DNA of 64,000 bases from Ischnura elegans (taxonomy: Eukaryota > Arthropoda > Insecta > Odonata > Coenagrionidae), in contig NC_060252.1 of the NCBI RefSeq assembly GCF_921293095.1, positions 8,308,001-8,372,000 on the forward strand. The letters are read 5' to 3'. The notes under the pieces are model-generated. The model did no database searches, was not told where the DNA came from, and saw only the letters and a list, made by a program, of their open reading frames with translations. The translations under genes and the position numbers were made by a program. Shown here piece by piece: positions 1-15,000 of the stretch (position 1 is its first letter; each line of letters opens with the position of its first letter).

Positions 1-255
1 GCATGCATTGGTAACCTCAGACGATGTAAAACTCCGATCCTCTCGTGTAGAAACTAGGTCCCTGTGATGTCACGTGGAGTGGCATCGCATAGGCGCCAAT
101 CTGGCCTTTTTCAAATGAGGTAAAATTGAACATTGCCATTAGTCTAAACCGGTATTTCTAGAACGAAATAATTTGTATATTATGAATACACTAATGGTGG
201 GTAACGAATCACAATCAATACCTTTCGTTTTCTTTAATGAAGGAAACTACCCTAT
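1..255 (+). repeat. MITE-A copy 1, truncated by window start
   Basis: This is the right-hand part of a repeat found four times in the window (here, 13192-13861, 21391-22055, 33599-36018). It shares long near-identical tracts with the 13.2-kb copy and ends in GGAAACTACCCTATT, matching the terminal inverted repeat of the complete copies. A variant TGATGTCA lies at 65-72, where the other copies have a perfect TGACGTCA. It is non-coding; a short open frame inside it is also present in the other copies and is not a gene. Confidence 0.8.
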
Positions 256-394
256 TGTTTACATAAAATTAAAATATTCCATTAATCAGCTAAATTCCTG
301 TTTGAATCCTTTAAAGGCAATCACAATTACTCGCCAAAATCTTTGGTTTCCTGCTGCATAGGCGACCTAGTCAAACATTTTCACATTCATCATT

Positions 395-492
395 TAGTAT
401 TCGAGGTATTCGAAATTCGAGGTATTCGAATATTCGAGCTATGATTTAATATTCGAATTCGATATTCGAATTCGAGAAATCTACTATTCGAC
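395..492. repeat. ATTCGA-rich simple repeat
   Basis: Irregular tandem of ATTCGA, TATTCGA and TTCGAATTCGA units directly after the MITE-A copy. Low-complexity satellite-like sequence with no coding potential. Confidence 0.7.
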
Positions 493-499
493 CCATCCC

Positions 500-3400
500 T
501 AAAAAATTTATGAATTTGAATGAGTTTTAAGGAAAAAATATTTTCTGTGTTAAAGTTTTGCCTACACCCAGCTAACTGATCTGTTCACTAGTAAAATCGC
601 TAATCCGAAATGAGTCTGGTCTTAAGCATTCCAGATTATCGATCTTCTACTGTAATAATTTCTGCCTGGACAGGAAATGGTAAATTTTTCTGTTTGCTGT
701 TATCATTCCCAAATTATATTTTGTGTTACCTTAAGAGGAAAAAAGTAGAAAATTTTATGTGATGATTCACCGGAAAAGTGATGCACTGTCATAAATCATG
801 TCACTTTATTATATCCTCATATACACATATGCATAGTGAACTATTTATGTTTTTCATATCATTGCATTGAACCTTTCTTCCTGTTTTCTGTACTTTTACA
901 TAACATATTGAAATAAACACTTGCAATTTTTGGTGGCTATTAAATTGATTTTCATGATTATTACATAACATTTATTACAAGTGTTTATTTCTGTATGGAA
1001 AAATTCCACTCCATCACATTTGGATTTTCAAATTTTATTACATGTCACAAAAGACTGTCATAACCACAGTTGCAAAGATATTAGCATGAAAGAAAGAAGT
1101 TTTTACCTGAAAAAATAATTTCACCTGATGCAATGAAGACTGTCCCTGGTTGTATTATTATCACTTGCCGTTTTTGGGAGCTTAAAGCTTTTAGTTTCAC
1201 AAGGTTTGTATCGATTGCAGACTGTGTCCTCCAGGGTAATGTAAGCAGATGAAATTGATTCATTTTTAGGTGTTCTCTTCGTATTTGCCGTGTTGTTTTA
1301 TCTTATTTCAACCTAGCACAGTAGAAATAAAGAAAACACTGTATTGAAGGAAAGGATTTCATCTGATTGACATTGTCCCTGATGATACAGTCTGCAGTGG
1401 ACGTGAAAGCTTGGAACACAGTAGTTCCGTAAAGTGGCAAAGTTGTTTGACTGGTATCTGAGCCTGAATTGAATAGTTGCTGATTGGTTATGCCATGAGT
1501 TACACCATTGAGCTATCTTCTGTCAAAAAAGTTTTTTGTTACGAAGTTCATCCTTTTAACCCTTTCGTACCAGGCTCCTTCACGGAAAGTTGGTTTTGGC
1601 TGCACGAAGGCTTTGAGTATTTCTTTTTCGCCCTGTACGGAGTTGTTTCTCGGCAAGGAATTGTCCAGGTAGTCGCTTCCTCCACTTAATGATCTTGCCT
1701 TTCGGGGTGCTGGACCATTTCCTCGGCATCTGGTCAAATATTTATAATCCTATTTATAATTTATTATAATCCTTAACACTTTTCCCGAAGGCAGCCCATC
1801 ACGGCGTACTTTTGCGGTCAGTTTATTGTTACTAGAGTGATTTTAATTTTTTTTAATTGTTACTACTGCAGCAAATGTTAGTTTATCAATGTATACCTTT
1901 CATTTTGCAATTCCTCTAGAACTTAAAAACAAAGTTTTACGGTTATTTTTAGGGTTTTCAGCAAAAGGGCATTACATATATCATAGACCAACAAATACTT
2001 AAATTTTAATTAGCATTTATTGCGAATTTTATTTATAATACGTTTGTATTCAAAGGTTGATAAGAGGTTATTAAAAATAGTCGCTGTAATTTTGGCTCAC
2101 AACAAAGAACTGAGAGACTGAGAGAAAAGAAAGAAAAATGTTATTACATTAAGAGGGCTTTTTTTCGTAGTTCAATCGGATATTTCGCCAAATTTCACCG
2201 CAAATGTACACTTAGTATGTTGCTAACAGAGTAACGTATATCTTTAGATGTAAATCATAACAATATCACTCCTATATATTTGCTAGTAAGGTTTAAAAAT
2301 AACAATTAAACTCTAACATCTAACCTTAGCGTCTCCAAAATTTGTTCTATGTTATGATGAACTCCGTTAATATGAATGTTAGAGTTCTGTTTAAAATTTG
2401 TAACCTATGAACATTAGAGCCGTTCAAAATTTGGAACCGATCAGCAGAACATCCAGAATGTAATTCTTGGCATTGATTTTCCATAAATGCAATATTTGCC
2501 TTTTTAATTATTCTAACTTATAAACAAATAAGCAACCATGAGCACCTTCCTTGAGTGGGACATTTAGTACTGGAATGGGCCTAGATAATCCCCACACAGA
2601 CAATAAGAAAGGGTCGGAAATAAGAACCTCTCGCACTTAGGGACCATAATGGCGCTTGGGACCCACTTAAATGCCATTACAGTTTACAGTGCAGCCCGCT
2701 GATAATGAACCTTCTCATAGCGAAATCCTCCTTCACCATATTGCCTACTATTCCCTATTTAAACAGAAACTAAATAAATGTAAGTAATCCCACATAGTCA
2801 TATCCTTAATGCCCATTTGGAATGATGTTTCCGTACACTTTTATTTGTAAGAAGTAAATGCTGTGGAAATCACACAGTAATTTGGTAACTTTTCAAATAC
2901 AGTCATCATATGTCTTTTGAGTTTAAGTACATCCAAATGGACAAAAAATTGTGCATTGCGGGTGACTCCCGTAAAAGTTATCACCGTGGCTAGTCCCGGT
3001 ATACTTAAATTCGGACAAAAAGTTGTTATCAAAAAGGATAAGTGTTCAACTTATCTACTGAGATGCATGATAAATTGACTGTGACAGTAATGGAGTTGTT
3101 GGTTTTAATATGCTGGCAAATCTAATTTGATTCATTTCCAATAATTCGTGCAACTCTCTTAACTTATGATTTGCCCATTCATTGAAGTACCATTACCACG
3201 TAATGCCTTAAAACATTCCACCAAATGATGCTAAATTATGACGCTGTTACATAAACGTATTTGATGATAGGTGTATGTTCAATGATCATATTACAGTGTA
3301 ATCATGTACAGCAGATGTTGCATACTTCATGCCAATATTCAGTTGATGAAGGGGATACAGCACCAATAGCCATAGCCACCATTGGTTTAGCTTCTCCCAA

Positions 3401-6082
3401 GCATCCTTTAAAATTTATGGGAGTCAGGGGCATTTTGTTACTCCATGTACCACATACAAAATCATTTCCTTTATTTCCTTTTTTCTTCATTCTCATGTTC
3501 ATCATAACGTTTTCATCCATAAATGGCCTTGGGTTTCATGAGAGGATTGATAAAGTTAATTCTGAGAACATATTGTTAATTCTAGTAATACATTCAAAAA
3601 GTGCCTGATATTTGAATTATGAATATGCTGATGTTTATATTTTTGTCTTTCGAACAGCCCACAAATATACTGGGAGTTATATAGGTACTACTGGTAAGAA
3701 TCAACTGCTCAGTTACTTTTCCTACAGGGAATGTAAGTAGTGGGCTTTGACTAAATCAATTTAATGACATTTTGGTTATCCTTTCTGTACCACTTAAAAA
3801 TATTGGCACTGAACTTTGTAAATATAAATATGTCACGCTCTCCTCTCATAAGTTTGGGGAAACAGGCCTTAATTTTGCCCTCTTATTTTTTCCTCTCCAT
3901 GGTAAATTTCTGGATTTTTCAATGATTAACCAAATGGAAATGATCAAATTTACTCTGCAAATGATTGAACGTTCTGCTTCTGGTGTCTGGTGTGTGGTAC
4001 ACATTTTTAATTGGTGGTTTGAGGGCTTGCTGGTGTTGGCTTTAAATGTGAGTGCTAGGGAAACTTGCAAGTTGTCAAAAATGTGGATTCTAATCCATAG
4101 CATTTTTTGCCTTAGCATGCTTGTGTGTGTGTGTATGGATTGCTTTTAAGTTGTTGAAATGTACATTGAAATATTGCAAACCAGGGCTTATCTAAAAATA
4201 AGGACTCATTTTTCATCAATTGGCTAGTTATTTAAATTTGCTATGGTTTTCGTGGATTAATTTAAAACAACCCTCCCATATTAATATTTCATGTGTTCAG
4301 TATATTTTCCCAAGCTGTAATACTTTATACATCCCATTGTGATGGAAGCTAGCTACAAATTCTATTGTCAAATAAGTTTGTCATTGACTCAAAACAAAGT
4401 CTTTGAATAAAATTTGACATCTACTTTACCCATCCTGTGTCAGTTAATCACATCCATGCTAATTTTTCCTTTTTAAGTTTGTGAAAGTGATAGTCTCTGA
4501 GGCATGAGAATGGATGGACTGTGATCCACTTGAATTTGTACAAATAGTTATATTCTTATGGGTGACATATGTCAAGTTCTAGCCAGGCTGTTAACTGGCC
4601 TTTCATTACATTATAATTAAAGTTGTGAAATACATTCCCAGCAATATTTTCCCACCAATAAAATAACACTCATGGAAATTAGTTTTTACATTTTCTGCCT
4701 GTGGTTGATGGTAATAAGCAGATGCACTCATATCTATCCCATTATTATTTTGCACCCATATTATCCCATGTATAATTTGGAGAAAGTGCTTCGGAGATTA
4801 GTTATTTATTAAAGCTGAGCCTGATAAATTGAATTTACTCGGTGAACTTGTACTTATATTGTTGAAAATGAAATGTTAGTGCCGTTTTCAGTACATTCTC
4901 TGTGAGAATCAAGGCATTACTCGCCCCTTGCAGTCATTTCAAGGCAATTGAAATCTTCAGTTCAGATCGGAAAGAAAATTTTCCATTGCATCTGCAGTGT
5001 GTTGTACTGAGCAGTAGCATCATTTGTGTTCTTATTTAGGAACAAACTTGCATTATTGAGCTTTAAAGAGTTTTTTTGTCCTATGTTACATTTAAATTTA
5101 TTGAAACAACTTCATGCTTCTAGCACAAAAAATTCTGTAGTTAATTATAAGCTAACACATAATTGCCTCAAGTCTCTACTAAATGGAAGCATACAGCCTT
5201 TGTTATGTGTTTTGAGAAGAAAAGGTTTTACTTTCATTTTAAAAAATGCCTTTTTAATTCTATTCCTGGTATCTTTTTTACTTTTTCTTTCAAATGCAAA
5301 TTATTTCAAGTAACTATTGACTCATGCCCCACTTTTTTGCTTCATACTATTTTCTTCTTTGTCCTTAAGAGCTGTACAAGGAAACAATTTCTCTGTAATT
5401 TAGTTCAGTCAGTTGTAAATGATGTTTTAACACTCAATTGGGGATAAGTATTAATATATTATTTGATTTCCTTATTGGGACTTGGGGCTTCCTCAGTCAG
5501 CCTAATTCCATTTCCTTTTATCAAGTTTTCTTCATCATCAATTTCAGTATAGTCACTTTCTCTCTCTCCAGATGTCTTAGCTCCCTTCAGAAACATTGAT
5601 GTCCCTATTTAACATTCTGTTAACCTTATTTGTTTGCATATATCGTAAAGCTGAACTCTTAAGCATTTGGTAATCGAGGAACTATGAGGCTCATACATGG
5701 TGGAAGGGGCATTAGGGAACTTCAATGGTGACAAATGTGGTTTTGAGTGTGGTGATGGGATCCTGTAAGTCACAGGAGTGGCTGAATTCAGGGGTCACCT
5801 GCTGGGACTTTTTTCCAATGGTATTTCTGATTTGGGGACCTTATTTTTAGATAACCTCTTGTTCATAAAAATAGCCCTTTAGAAGCTAAAGAGACCACAT
5901 GCACTTACCCTATTTTGGCCTCATTGTGCCATTAGTGGATTGTTTTCATCTCCTCTGTGCATTGCTAAGTGCCTCTCTGTGATACAACTTTTATAGCTAT
6001 GTCAAATCCGTGGTGTGAGGATTTTGGATTCTGAATTTTACTCAGTTAATCAATCCAATCATCTTTGCTCATTGATTTCTAG
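500..6082. other. non-coding stretch upstream of visible ubinuclein exons
   Basis: AT-rich sequence in which I see no convincing exon on either strand. It is probably an intron of the ubinuclein gene, because the first visible exon starts in mid-codon. A TTAACCCTTT end like those of the TTAA-flanked MITEs elsewhere in the window lies at 1556, without a visible partner. The open frames here (the largest 125 codons) show no recognisable domain. Confidence 0.5.
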
Positions 6083-9000
6083 GGGTCTGGAAGATCCTCC
6101 TGCTGCAGGTGCCACTGGTGATTCCAAAGCATCTGTTGATGGCAAGAAAAGTAAATCTGGTATTCCCTTAAGAGTATTTCCGTGGAATGAAGAAGTCAGG
6201 TACAGGCTATAATAAGTATAATTTATTTAAATAAAACTGAAATTCATTGAACCTCAGTTGAGTGAGAGATTTTTTTCCCTCTCTTGACCTCTATTTTTAA
6301 TGTTGTGTCTGTGTCGTGCAATATAAGTGAATTTCCTCTAAGGCCTTTACTCCAAGACTCAACATTTAATAACATTCTCATTTCAAAATTTGTATTGGAC
6401 ATCTGTCCTCTCCTGTGTGATAAAAGAAGTCCTTCTCCACATATCCTTTTGCAGTATGCTGGTGAAGGAATACCAGTACAAATTATACTTGAGAAAGATA
6501 TATATCTTGCTTGACAGATGTATGAAACTTGATAGTTTGTCAGCAGTGCAGCAAATGTGAAAGTTTTTCTGCGCCTATGATTGAAAGGCCTTCAGGCTGA
6601 TACAAGTTGATTTATGCTTAAATTTTGCGAAATAGCATTCATTTTAGACAATCTCTCTTGAGTTCCTGCACTACCACCTTAATATTATTTTCTCATTTGT
6701 CCTTTGAATGAGCATCATGCCCAAATTCAAACAGTTAATTTACCCATAAATTTTTTCTATAAAAATGGTTGAAGTTAGTGTTGAATTGGTTAATGCAAAA
6801 TTTTAACTTATAAAATTTAAGTGTTAATTTTTCTGAAAAATAGCTGTTAAATTAAATGTTTATCTACATTTTTAACAATTAATGATAATCATTATTTCAA
6901 ACAATGGTCAATGACTCATACACAGTGATTGCATATTCAGTTGCACCTGGTGATGATAAGTTTTGTGTCTGCATTATAAGAATTGGTGATCTCCAGGAGG
7001 AATGATGTTGAAGGAAGTTGATAATTTACTCAAGTTTTTTCTACTTTAGGTCATTGCTATGTGAAGTGGTGAAAATTAAATTGCAGAGTTTTGAACTCAG
7101 TAAGCCTCGGAAAGAAAGTGCCAAAGAATATCTGAAAGGGTTTTTGGAGTCTGAAGTTCGAGGTCTTTGGCCTGCTGGATGGATGAAAACTATTATTCTT
7201 TACAGAGAAAGCAGAAGTGTTCATTGCAACACCATGTAAGTTTTGTTTTTCAATAGGTCTCAATAGTATTTTTGTAAATTCTCTTTCCCTGCTAAATGCC
7301 TCTGACTTGTATTACAGTAGACTCTCTTTATTACAAGGTTCTCAGGAGGGGAAGTTCGTAATAGTGAACCTTTCCTATATCTTGTAGCTCAGTTTTGCTT
7401 TATGTAGTTACGAACTAATAGTTACCTAGTCGTCAAAGTTCTTGCAAGGAATTGGGAATCCATAAATTATATAATGAATTAATGGACTAGCAAAGAATGA
7501 TGTCACAACAGCCGGTTGCCATGGGATGACCATTTTTTTTCCAAACAAATTCGTATTGCAGCAGTATCTTCCATGAGGAATTTTTGAGGATTGGATTTAT
7601 GATTTCTATGGTACTTTTAAGCCATCTTATCACTACTGAAAGTTGCTAAAGAATGTCTGCAACTTTCCTGTTTTTTTTATTATGAGCCTGGTGTTAATTT
7701 TCCATGCATAAAATGTTTTTATGACCGGAACAGATGATTTGTACATTCCCAAGGCACTTCCATGGTCTAATGTTTCCCCATGTTGGCTCTACCTCGCTTG
7801 GTAAATGAAAATGGGCTGTATGTGTTATTACTGTGCCTGTAAACAAAATATGGCGGCATAGTTCTTTATATATGTGACAAAATGCCTACTCACTGATGCT
7901 CCCAAGACAAATTTTTAGTCTGCTGTGCCAAATACAGTGGAGCTCACCTAAAATGAGTGTGGTAGGGTAGACTCCTGGGTTTTGTCTGCATTGTCATTTT
8001 GATGCAACGTTTCACCTACTGCGCTGTTGGTCTCCTCTCAGGCCAGGCTGAAGTGGAGAGTGCTTCTGTGTGTCCGATATTAATGCGGTACTGCCAGACT
8101 GAGAGAGTGCATTAGGGTGCCACGTTTTGCCACTTTTTTAGGACTGAATCATAATACCTGGCAAAAGTTGCATACCCGGGTGGGTATTACAGATATGATT
8201 TTTTTTTTTCAAAATAAGTTCTTCAAAATCAGTTTTTTCAAAATCTTCTGTTCACCATTGTGTTAAAATTTTGAATTTTTTAACGAAAAACGTAAAAAAT
8301 GTAAATAATTTAAATTCGGTTTTAGCAAGCACTCATTTATTTCAATCGAGTATAACATTCGTCTTTCCTTGATATTTTAGACCAAATACATCAGCTCTGT
8401 TGCCTTTAATTATTTATCGAGAAAATGACCTTTTATTGTGTCCCCGAAAGCAGTTTTCTGGGATAGGCTACCCGCAACACGCCGCCTCATTTTACGCCAT
8501 GCGAACGATAAATGACGCAAAATAGAGATGTTTTTCAGTCAAAACGTGGAAATCATGTCTGAAGTTGTCAAGGGTAGTCACTAGGATGGGAGTAAGCTCT
8601 TTTATGCCATTGCCGACTGTATTGACCATGTGATGTGGCAAGTGAAGTTGTAAGTTAAAGTTAAAAAGTCTCAGAATGAATGTTGTAAGCATGAATATCT
8701 TTGAGTAGATTTATGGAGTGAGGTTAGAACTTTTAATATCACTTAAGTTGAAAATATAACTGCAAAGAAATTACCCTTGAGAAATGTGGCTGCCCTGAGG
8801 AAGTATCATAATTTGAAAGTTAAATTTCAAGGTCAATATTACTTGATAGTGTGATACGGTACAGAAATAATTAATTTCCTGCCTAATGATTCCATTTCAG
8901 TTTGTGACGTCACAACATCACCAGTCCATTGTTATTTCCTAAAGTTTAGGCTTACATTTTCATTGATAATAGCTTTTATTGAAATGTTTTTCTTTGTTTC

Positions 9001-12000
9001 TGTGTCAACAGGACCAAACCAGGTAAGCCTAATACTGGACCCAAGAAAGCAGTCAACAAGCAACCTGTAAATTCATTGAACTCACCTGTGCAAAAGACAG
9101 CTGTACCTGCTGCATCAAAGACTTCACCAACTGTGTCTAATTCCCAGCCTAAAGCATCATCACCTGTCATAAATACTTCTCCAAAAGTGGTCACAGTATC
9201 CTCCAATGCAACCACAAAACCTGGTAATCCTTCTGCTGTTAGTGCAGTTAATGTTTCATCCTCCAAGGCAGCTATTCACACCAATGGATCCATAACAAAA
9301 TCAAATATGACCTCTGCTGCAAATTTGCCTTCCGCTCTCCAAACACCAATTTCATCTGCTTCCCCAAATAGCTCAGCGTCATCCTTACCACCAAGTGTTC
9401 CATCTTCTCTTGCCAGCAATGTATCTCCCTCTGTTACCATCATCAAATGTTCCACCTCTCAGACCATAACAAACACTCCGAGCCAAAAACTGAGCAGCTC
9501 TTTGTCGCGACCAACTACCCCCTCTGTGTCCACCCCCCACATTTCAACTCCCACGCATGTTAGTTCATCTGGTGGAGGGAAATCAAAGGCACTCAACAGT
9601 GGTAGCTTCAATGAATCAGACTCTACCAAGGTTCCCTCTAGGACAAAGTCATCTAATGATGGGAATAGGGAAAGTGTGGTGACAAAAAATCCTGTGTTGC
9701 TGCCCCAAGTGAATTTACCAGACTGCATCAGTGTTACCCCTGCTAATTCCATGCAGACTCCTTCAAACAAAAGTCCATCTACTCCCATCATGAGTCTTAA
9801 GCAGCGTATACTCCAAGATGCTGCTGCTGTGTCAGGTTCAAAGCAGTCTTCAGAAAATACTAACGGTGGCGGTAGTGCAGGTAAGCTTTTAACTTCAGGT
9901 GCAGATAATTGTGAGGTGCTTCTTGTTGGGGATGGGAAGAAGGAAGGGAAGTTGAACTTGTCAGGGTTGAGGCAATCTGGTATCCATAATCCAAAATCCC
10001 ACCCTCTCAGCATGGGACACAAAGTGGATGTGCCATCTAGTGTTAAGACTGAAAAGGATGCCGTTGCAAAAGAGAATCCAGTGTCTTTTGTTCCTAGGCT
10101 GAGTCCACCAAAAGAAGACAAATTTTCTGAGGGTAAGATAGTAGATGAGACCGTTACTGCCACTGATGTTCTTAGTCAAATAATTAATAGTAGTCTTGGT
10201 GGGTTTCCTAACTCATCAAATCCTGGGAAAGGTGGGATTAACTTAGACTCATTGTCTCATCGCCATGAGCATCTGGGGGATCAACATCTTGGGATGTTTA
10301 ATCGAATAGTATCGCACGCTGAGGTTGAAAATAAGGAGAAACTCAAGGACATTGTTGGAGTAGCTCAAACAAAGTGCTCTCTGAACTCCCGTGTTGATAA
10401 CCCCAATGCTGCCGTGGCTGATACTGAAGAATCAGTGCAGTTAGAGGTAGACCGTGTGATGAAGGAGCTTCTAGAGTTGCGTGAAATGACAGAAGACAGT
10501 ATGGAAAGTGAAACAGATAAGCACAGTGGTCCTCCATATAGGTCAAATGACAAAGCTCAATCGGCTTTGTCTAGCTCTGTGTCTGTCATAGCGGTGAACA
10601 GTGCCAGTTCTAAACATCACACTGCCAATTCCCAAACCCAAAAAATTAACTCTGCGGGACAAGTCTCCTCTAGTGCTATGAACTCATCATCTCAGTCCCC
10701 ATCTGCAGCCAGTCAGTTAAAGCGCTCGTCATCAGTGTCGTATAGTTCTGGAGTGAATCCAATACCCTCAACCAAATCGTACGGTTTCCAGGATGAGTTT
10801 CAGAGACATCTGTTGCAAGACTGTGGAAAAAGTGTGATTGATAGTGATGGGGCTGTGTACATGGGTAACAAAGTGCACAAGGAAGGAGAGAGGAGTAGGA
10901 CTGCTAGCTATAATTCTTTGTACCAGAATACACCTCTTGCCTCACCGGCTGCCCTTGACAGAAGTCGGGGATTACAAAACTCAGTTGATGGTAAGTGTTT
11001 CATTTTAAGATTTTTTCAAGTTGCAAAATCGTGCATGGAATAGTGTTTACTTTTCTATTAATTGTTCATTTTGATTTTTCATTGTAAGGGGAAATTTGTT
11101 ACTCATCCTCATGCCACTCTAGCATTAATGCAGAAATATTTCATTTTTTTTTAAATTATGTAATATACATATATTGAAATTTTGTTTTTAACATTAATGT
11201 TACTTAATTCATTTGCAGTGTTTAGCTAATTAAATTAATAATTTTGCTTATAAAGATATAAATTTATCTGCTTTCAAAAAACATTCTCTTTTTCCCCTTA
11301 ATGTCGTTTTACTCATTGGAGCATTGGCCCCAGATGGTCACTCCCTTGTCTTTGCGGGCTAAAATTTTAAGGGAAATGATGTCAGTACTTATGTTTTTGG
11401 ACTTAAAATGTGATATTTTGGGAATGTGCATTTTTTAGGGTTCACCAAATAATGGAATAATTTTCAAAAATTATGAAAATTCCCATTTACATGGTAATTT
11501 TGTTAGTGGATTGTGAAAAGGTAGGTGGAATATTGTGTCAAATCTAATGACTCCCTTATATCCATGGAGATATAAATTAGAAATAGACACTCGATAATAT
11601 AATGTGAAACTATATAAATGTATGTAATGGTAAAGCTATATGTTACAGATAATGGGTGCCCTCTTGGATTGTGTAGCCACTTGCTCTGTCCGTCAATTTA
11701 CCTAGCTCGTCCGATAACTTGGGGTCTCATTTTGCAAATATTTGGGGCAGGTTATCTTGCTAAAGATATAACGTACAGTAAGGATTTAAGTGAGAGCAGC
11801 CCATTCAATGGCATTTTTTTCATGCAAGCCATATACAGTGGAATCTTCAATTTACAAAATACTCCTTCTTACCTTTTTTCACTTAGGGAAAATTATTGAA
11901 AAAAAAAGCTCCAATTTGTGGTACCGAGTATATAGGCAGTCCCTAAGAGCTTCTTCGAAGAGAGTCTTCCTCCCACCTCTTTTAAATGAATTTCAATATT

Positions 12001-15000
12001 TCTCAAATTATATGTGACAAAGAGCTGCCCAATTTGACCATGGAAAAGAGTGCAGCAAAGTTTTCAAACAGAACAAGGAAACTTGTTGTCAGCATCCCTT
12101 CTTCTCCTCATTCAACTCTGAAAGAAGTTTGGTTTTATAACCTTATTCAATAAGAACTTCACATGTGGGTCATTCCATGTCAGTTCATCCAGGCATGACA
12201 CCCACCGACTTAGATTTTGATGAAACTTGGCAATTTTCATCCTTCCTTGTGGGAATTAAACAGTGTAAAATATTTCTTGGCTATCTCTACTAGTTTTTTT
12301 TTTTTTTACACGACCATTTTAAGTTTGGGTGGAACTGTATTTTTCAAGGAATGCTGTTACATTTCCAAGTTGAGGAACACGAAGAGATATGATATCCTAT
12401 ACAGTAAATAACTAACAGGGTTAGAGATTGTGATGTTAACGATGGTATAACGAAACTTTTATTGTAACAATATAACAAAAGTGTTTTTTCGATTAAAAAA
12501 TTGCTCTTTTCTATGAATGGTATTATATTGTGGAGATATTGTTTAAAATTATTTTTAAAATGTAATATAAAAATCCTTTTGCGATAAAGCTTAGCTACTG
12601 CAACGTATGAATTCATTTTTAAATTGCGTACCCATTCTATTTCTTGGTTTTACATATATACCATTTATACTTCATCGGTAGAGTATTACATTAAAGCCAA
12701 TATATCAATTCTAATGGGCAGTCATGTCTACAAGGAGACAGAATATGAATAAAAATGTGTAAGGTGTGGCATTCGCTGCAAGGAAATAATCGCACACAAA
12801 AAGTTGATTAACACAGCTTAGTTTATAAAGGAATTTCTAAGGAAAGTAGTGACGTGGTCTTGTTCAATGATATTCTGCGCCATAAGTAATGTACTAGTGT
12901 GACTTAGGCTGTTTTACTCCGTTCACATCATTGCGCAATCTTATGCATGTATGAAAGCAGAGTCAAAATTGCTTTGTGTAAAGCGGTGAATTGCTACAAC
13001 ACACAAGAGAATGCACTGCTGCTAGAGGGGAAAATAGGCCCTCCTCTAATTGCAGGCGTGGATTCTTGCAATTTCAAACAAATGTTTTCAATACTAACCT
13101 ACGCAATGATATGCCCCGTGTTAAAAAGCCTTTTTGCATATTCGAAAAGACGATATACCAATTATCACCGCTTCTGTCATAGGCGCGCTGTAATAGGGTG
13201 GTTTCCTATTATTTTTTTATTGCCTAAATCGAAAGATTATTACTCCTGGAGTACGTATTTCACGCGTTTAGATTTTTAAATGACGATATCTATTTTTCGC
13301 GATTAAATGAAAAGTGAAAATTTTCAAGCGCGCGAAAACGCGACGCTTAAGTATGAATGTCGGGAAGTCTCTCCGCGTGACGTATTTCTGGTTCCCCCTC
13401 CCGCCCTGCGAGGTGACCTTGAGGCGAGGCTTAGCTCTGATACGACGCAGGCTGCTAGCGGCTAGCCTAGTACCCTGTTGGCTGGTAGCGCTTGGCTTAA
13501 ATAAGGATTATTAATAACTTATCAAACGAGGAAAACTTTCCGACCTTAGCCAGTTTTAATAGGTGATTGTTAAGACATGTTTCCCTGAGCTCTGCGCCTC
13601 ATGCATGCAATGGTAACCTCAGACGACATATAACTCCTATCTCCTCGTATAGAAACTAGGTCCCTGTGACGTCACGCGGAGTGGCATCGCATGGGCGCCA
13701 ATCTGGCCCTTTTCAAATGAGGATAAAAATGGACCATTGCCATTCGTCTAACCCGGTATTTCTAAAACAAAATAATTTGTATATTATGAATACACTAATG
13801 GTGGGTAACGAATCGCAATCAATGCCTTTCGTTTTCTTTGATGAAGGAAACCACCCTATTAGGAAATTAAAGCGTAACAGTATGGTTATGTACAATAATT
13901 ACCATTAATCTAAGTGTGATAGGCATTGCTTATGTTAATGTTTATTCTTAATCAATAATATTAGAAACTTACCAACAATAGTTGCTCTCAACAATCAAAT
14001 CAAATATCCTCCTGGAATACATTGATACAAATGGCGCAAAGCAGTTATTCCTGTTTTTGACCGTGTTCCACCAATTTTAAAGATATGAAAAAAATTAGGA
14101 ATATACTTTAGAGTAGAGGTAACAACATATATTTTATTCGGCGTGTTTATTGTTTCCTAAATTTTTAATTTAATTTTGAATATTTCAAACTTACGTAAAA
14201 GTTGAGTTTTCGCTTAACAAATTAAAAAAAAAATCAGGATTGTAGAATGTAATTGTATTTACATTTTAAAATCAAGAAAGTGATTTTACAAAAATAAAAA
14301 CTGGAGATGTGGTTAAAAAACTAAAAATCGTGTTTCCATTTTTAGGGGTTATTATTCATTGTTGAGGCCTGATACTTTGGGGAAACATAATTTTGGATGC
14401 ACTTTAAGTTTATATTTTTTATTATTCAAAATATCTGGAAGCACTTTCCACCATCTTAACATACTAGACCCTTTGCAGGTTTACTGTAGAAGTCATGAGG
14501 ATTACAAATACTAATTGAAAATTATCCCAAGGGATATTGAAAATTCTCTAAACTCAGATGTTTCATAAGGTTTTAGAAAATTTTGAATCAAAAACATGGT
14601 TCTACAAAACATGAAATGTTGACCTGAGGCAACATGTGAATCAAACTAAATTATTTCTTCTAGTATTCCTTAAGGTATGACCCACCACCTGTAAAAATAA
14701 AATTCATGGCTTTTTGCTTGCTTTGTTGTTAAAAAAAAAAAATATTAAAAAAAAATCCCTTTTCCCGACTCTGGTAGTCAGTGTTGGGTCTTTCTTCAAG
14801 TGTGATGAAATTTTGTAAGGGAGAGTGAGTCAAGGTTGGGATATTTGTGGGTGTGGGAGGCATTGTATATGATGGTCAGCTAGTGTTATTGAGAGGTGCA
14901 ATAGTCATTGCTGTATGGTGTTTAATGAATTCGTCCTTCTGCAATGTATGCGTGATATTTAAAGAATATTCTGATTTTTTTTTACCTTGCCCCATTTTTA

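Noticed and set aside
9459-10163. 234-codon open frame on the minus strand
   Set aside because: It is the reverse of the Ser/Thr-rich large ubinuclein exon, where few minus-strand stops arise by composition; it has no splice context or domain of its own.
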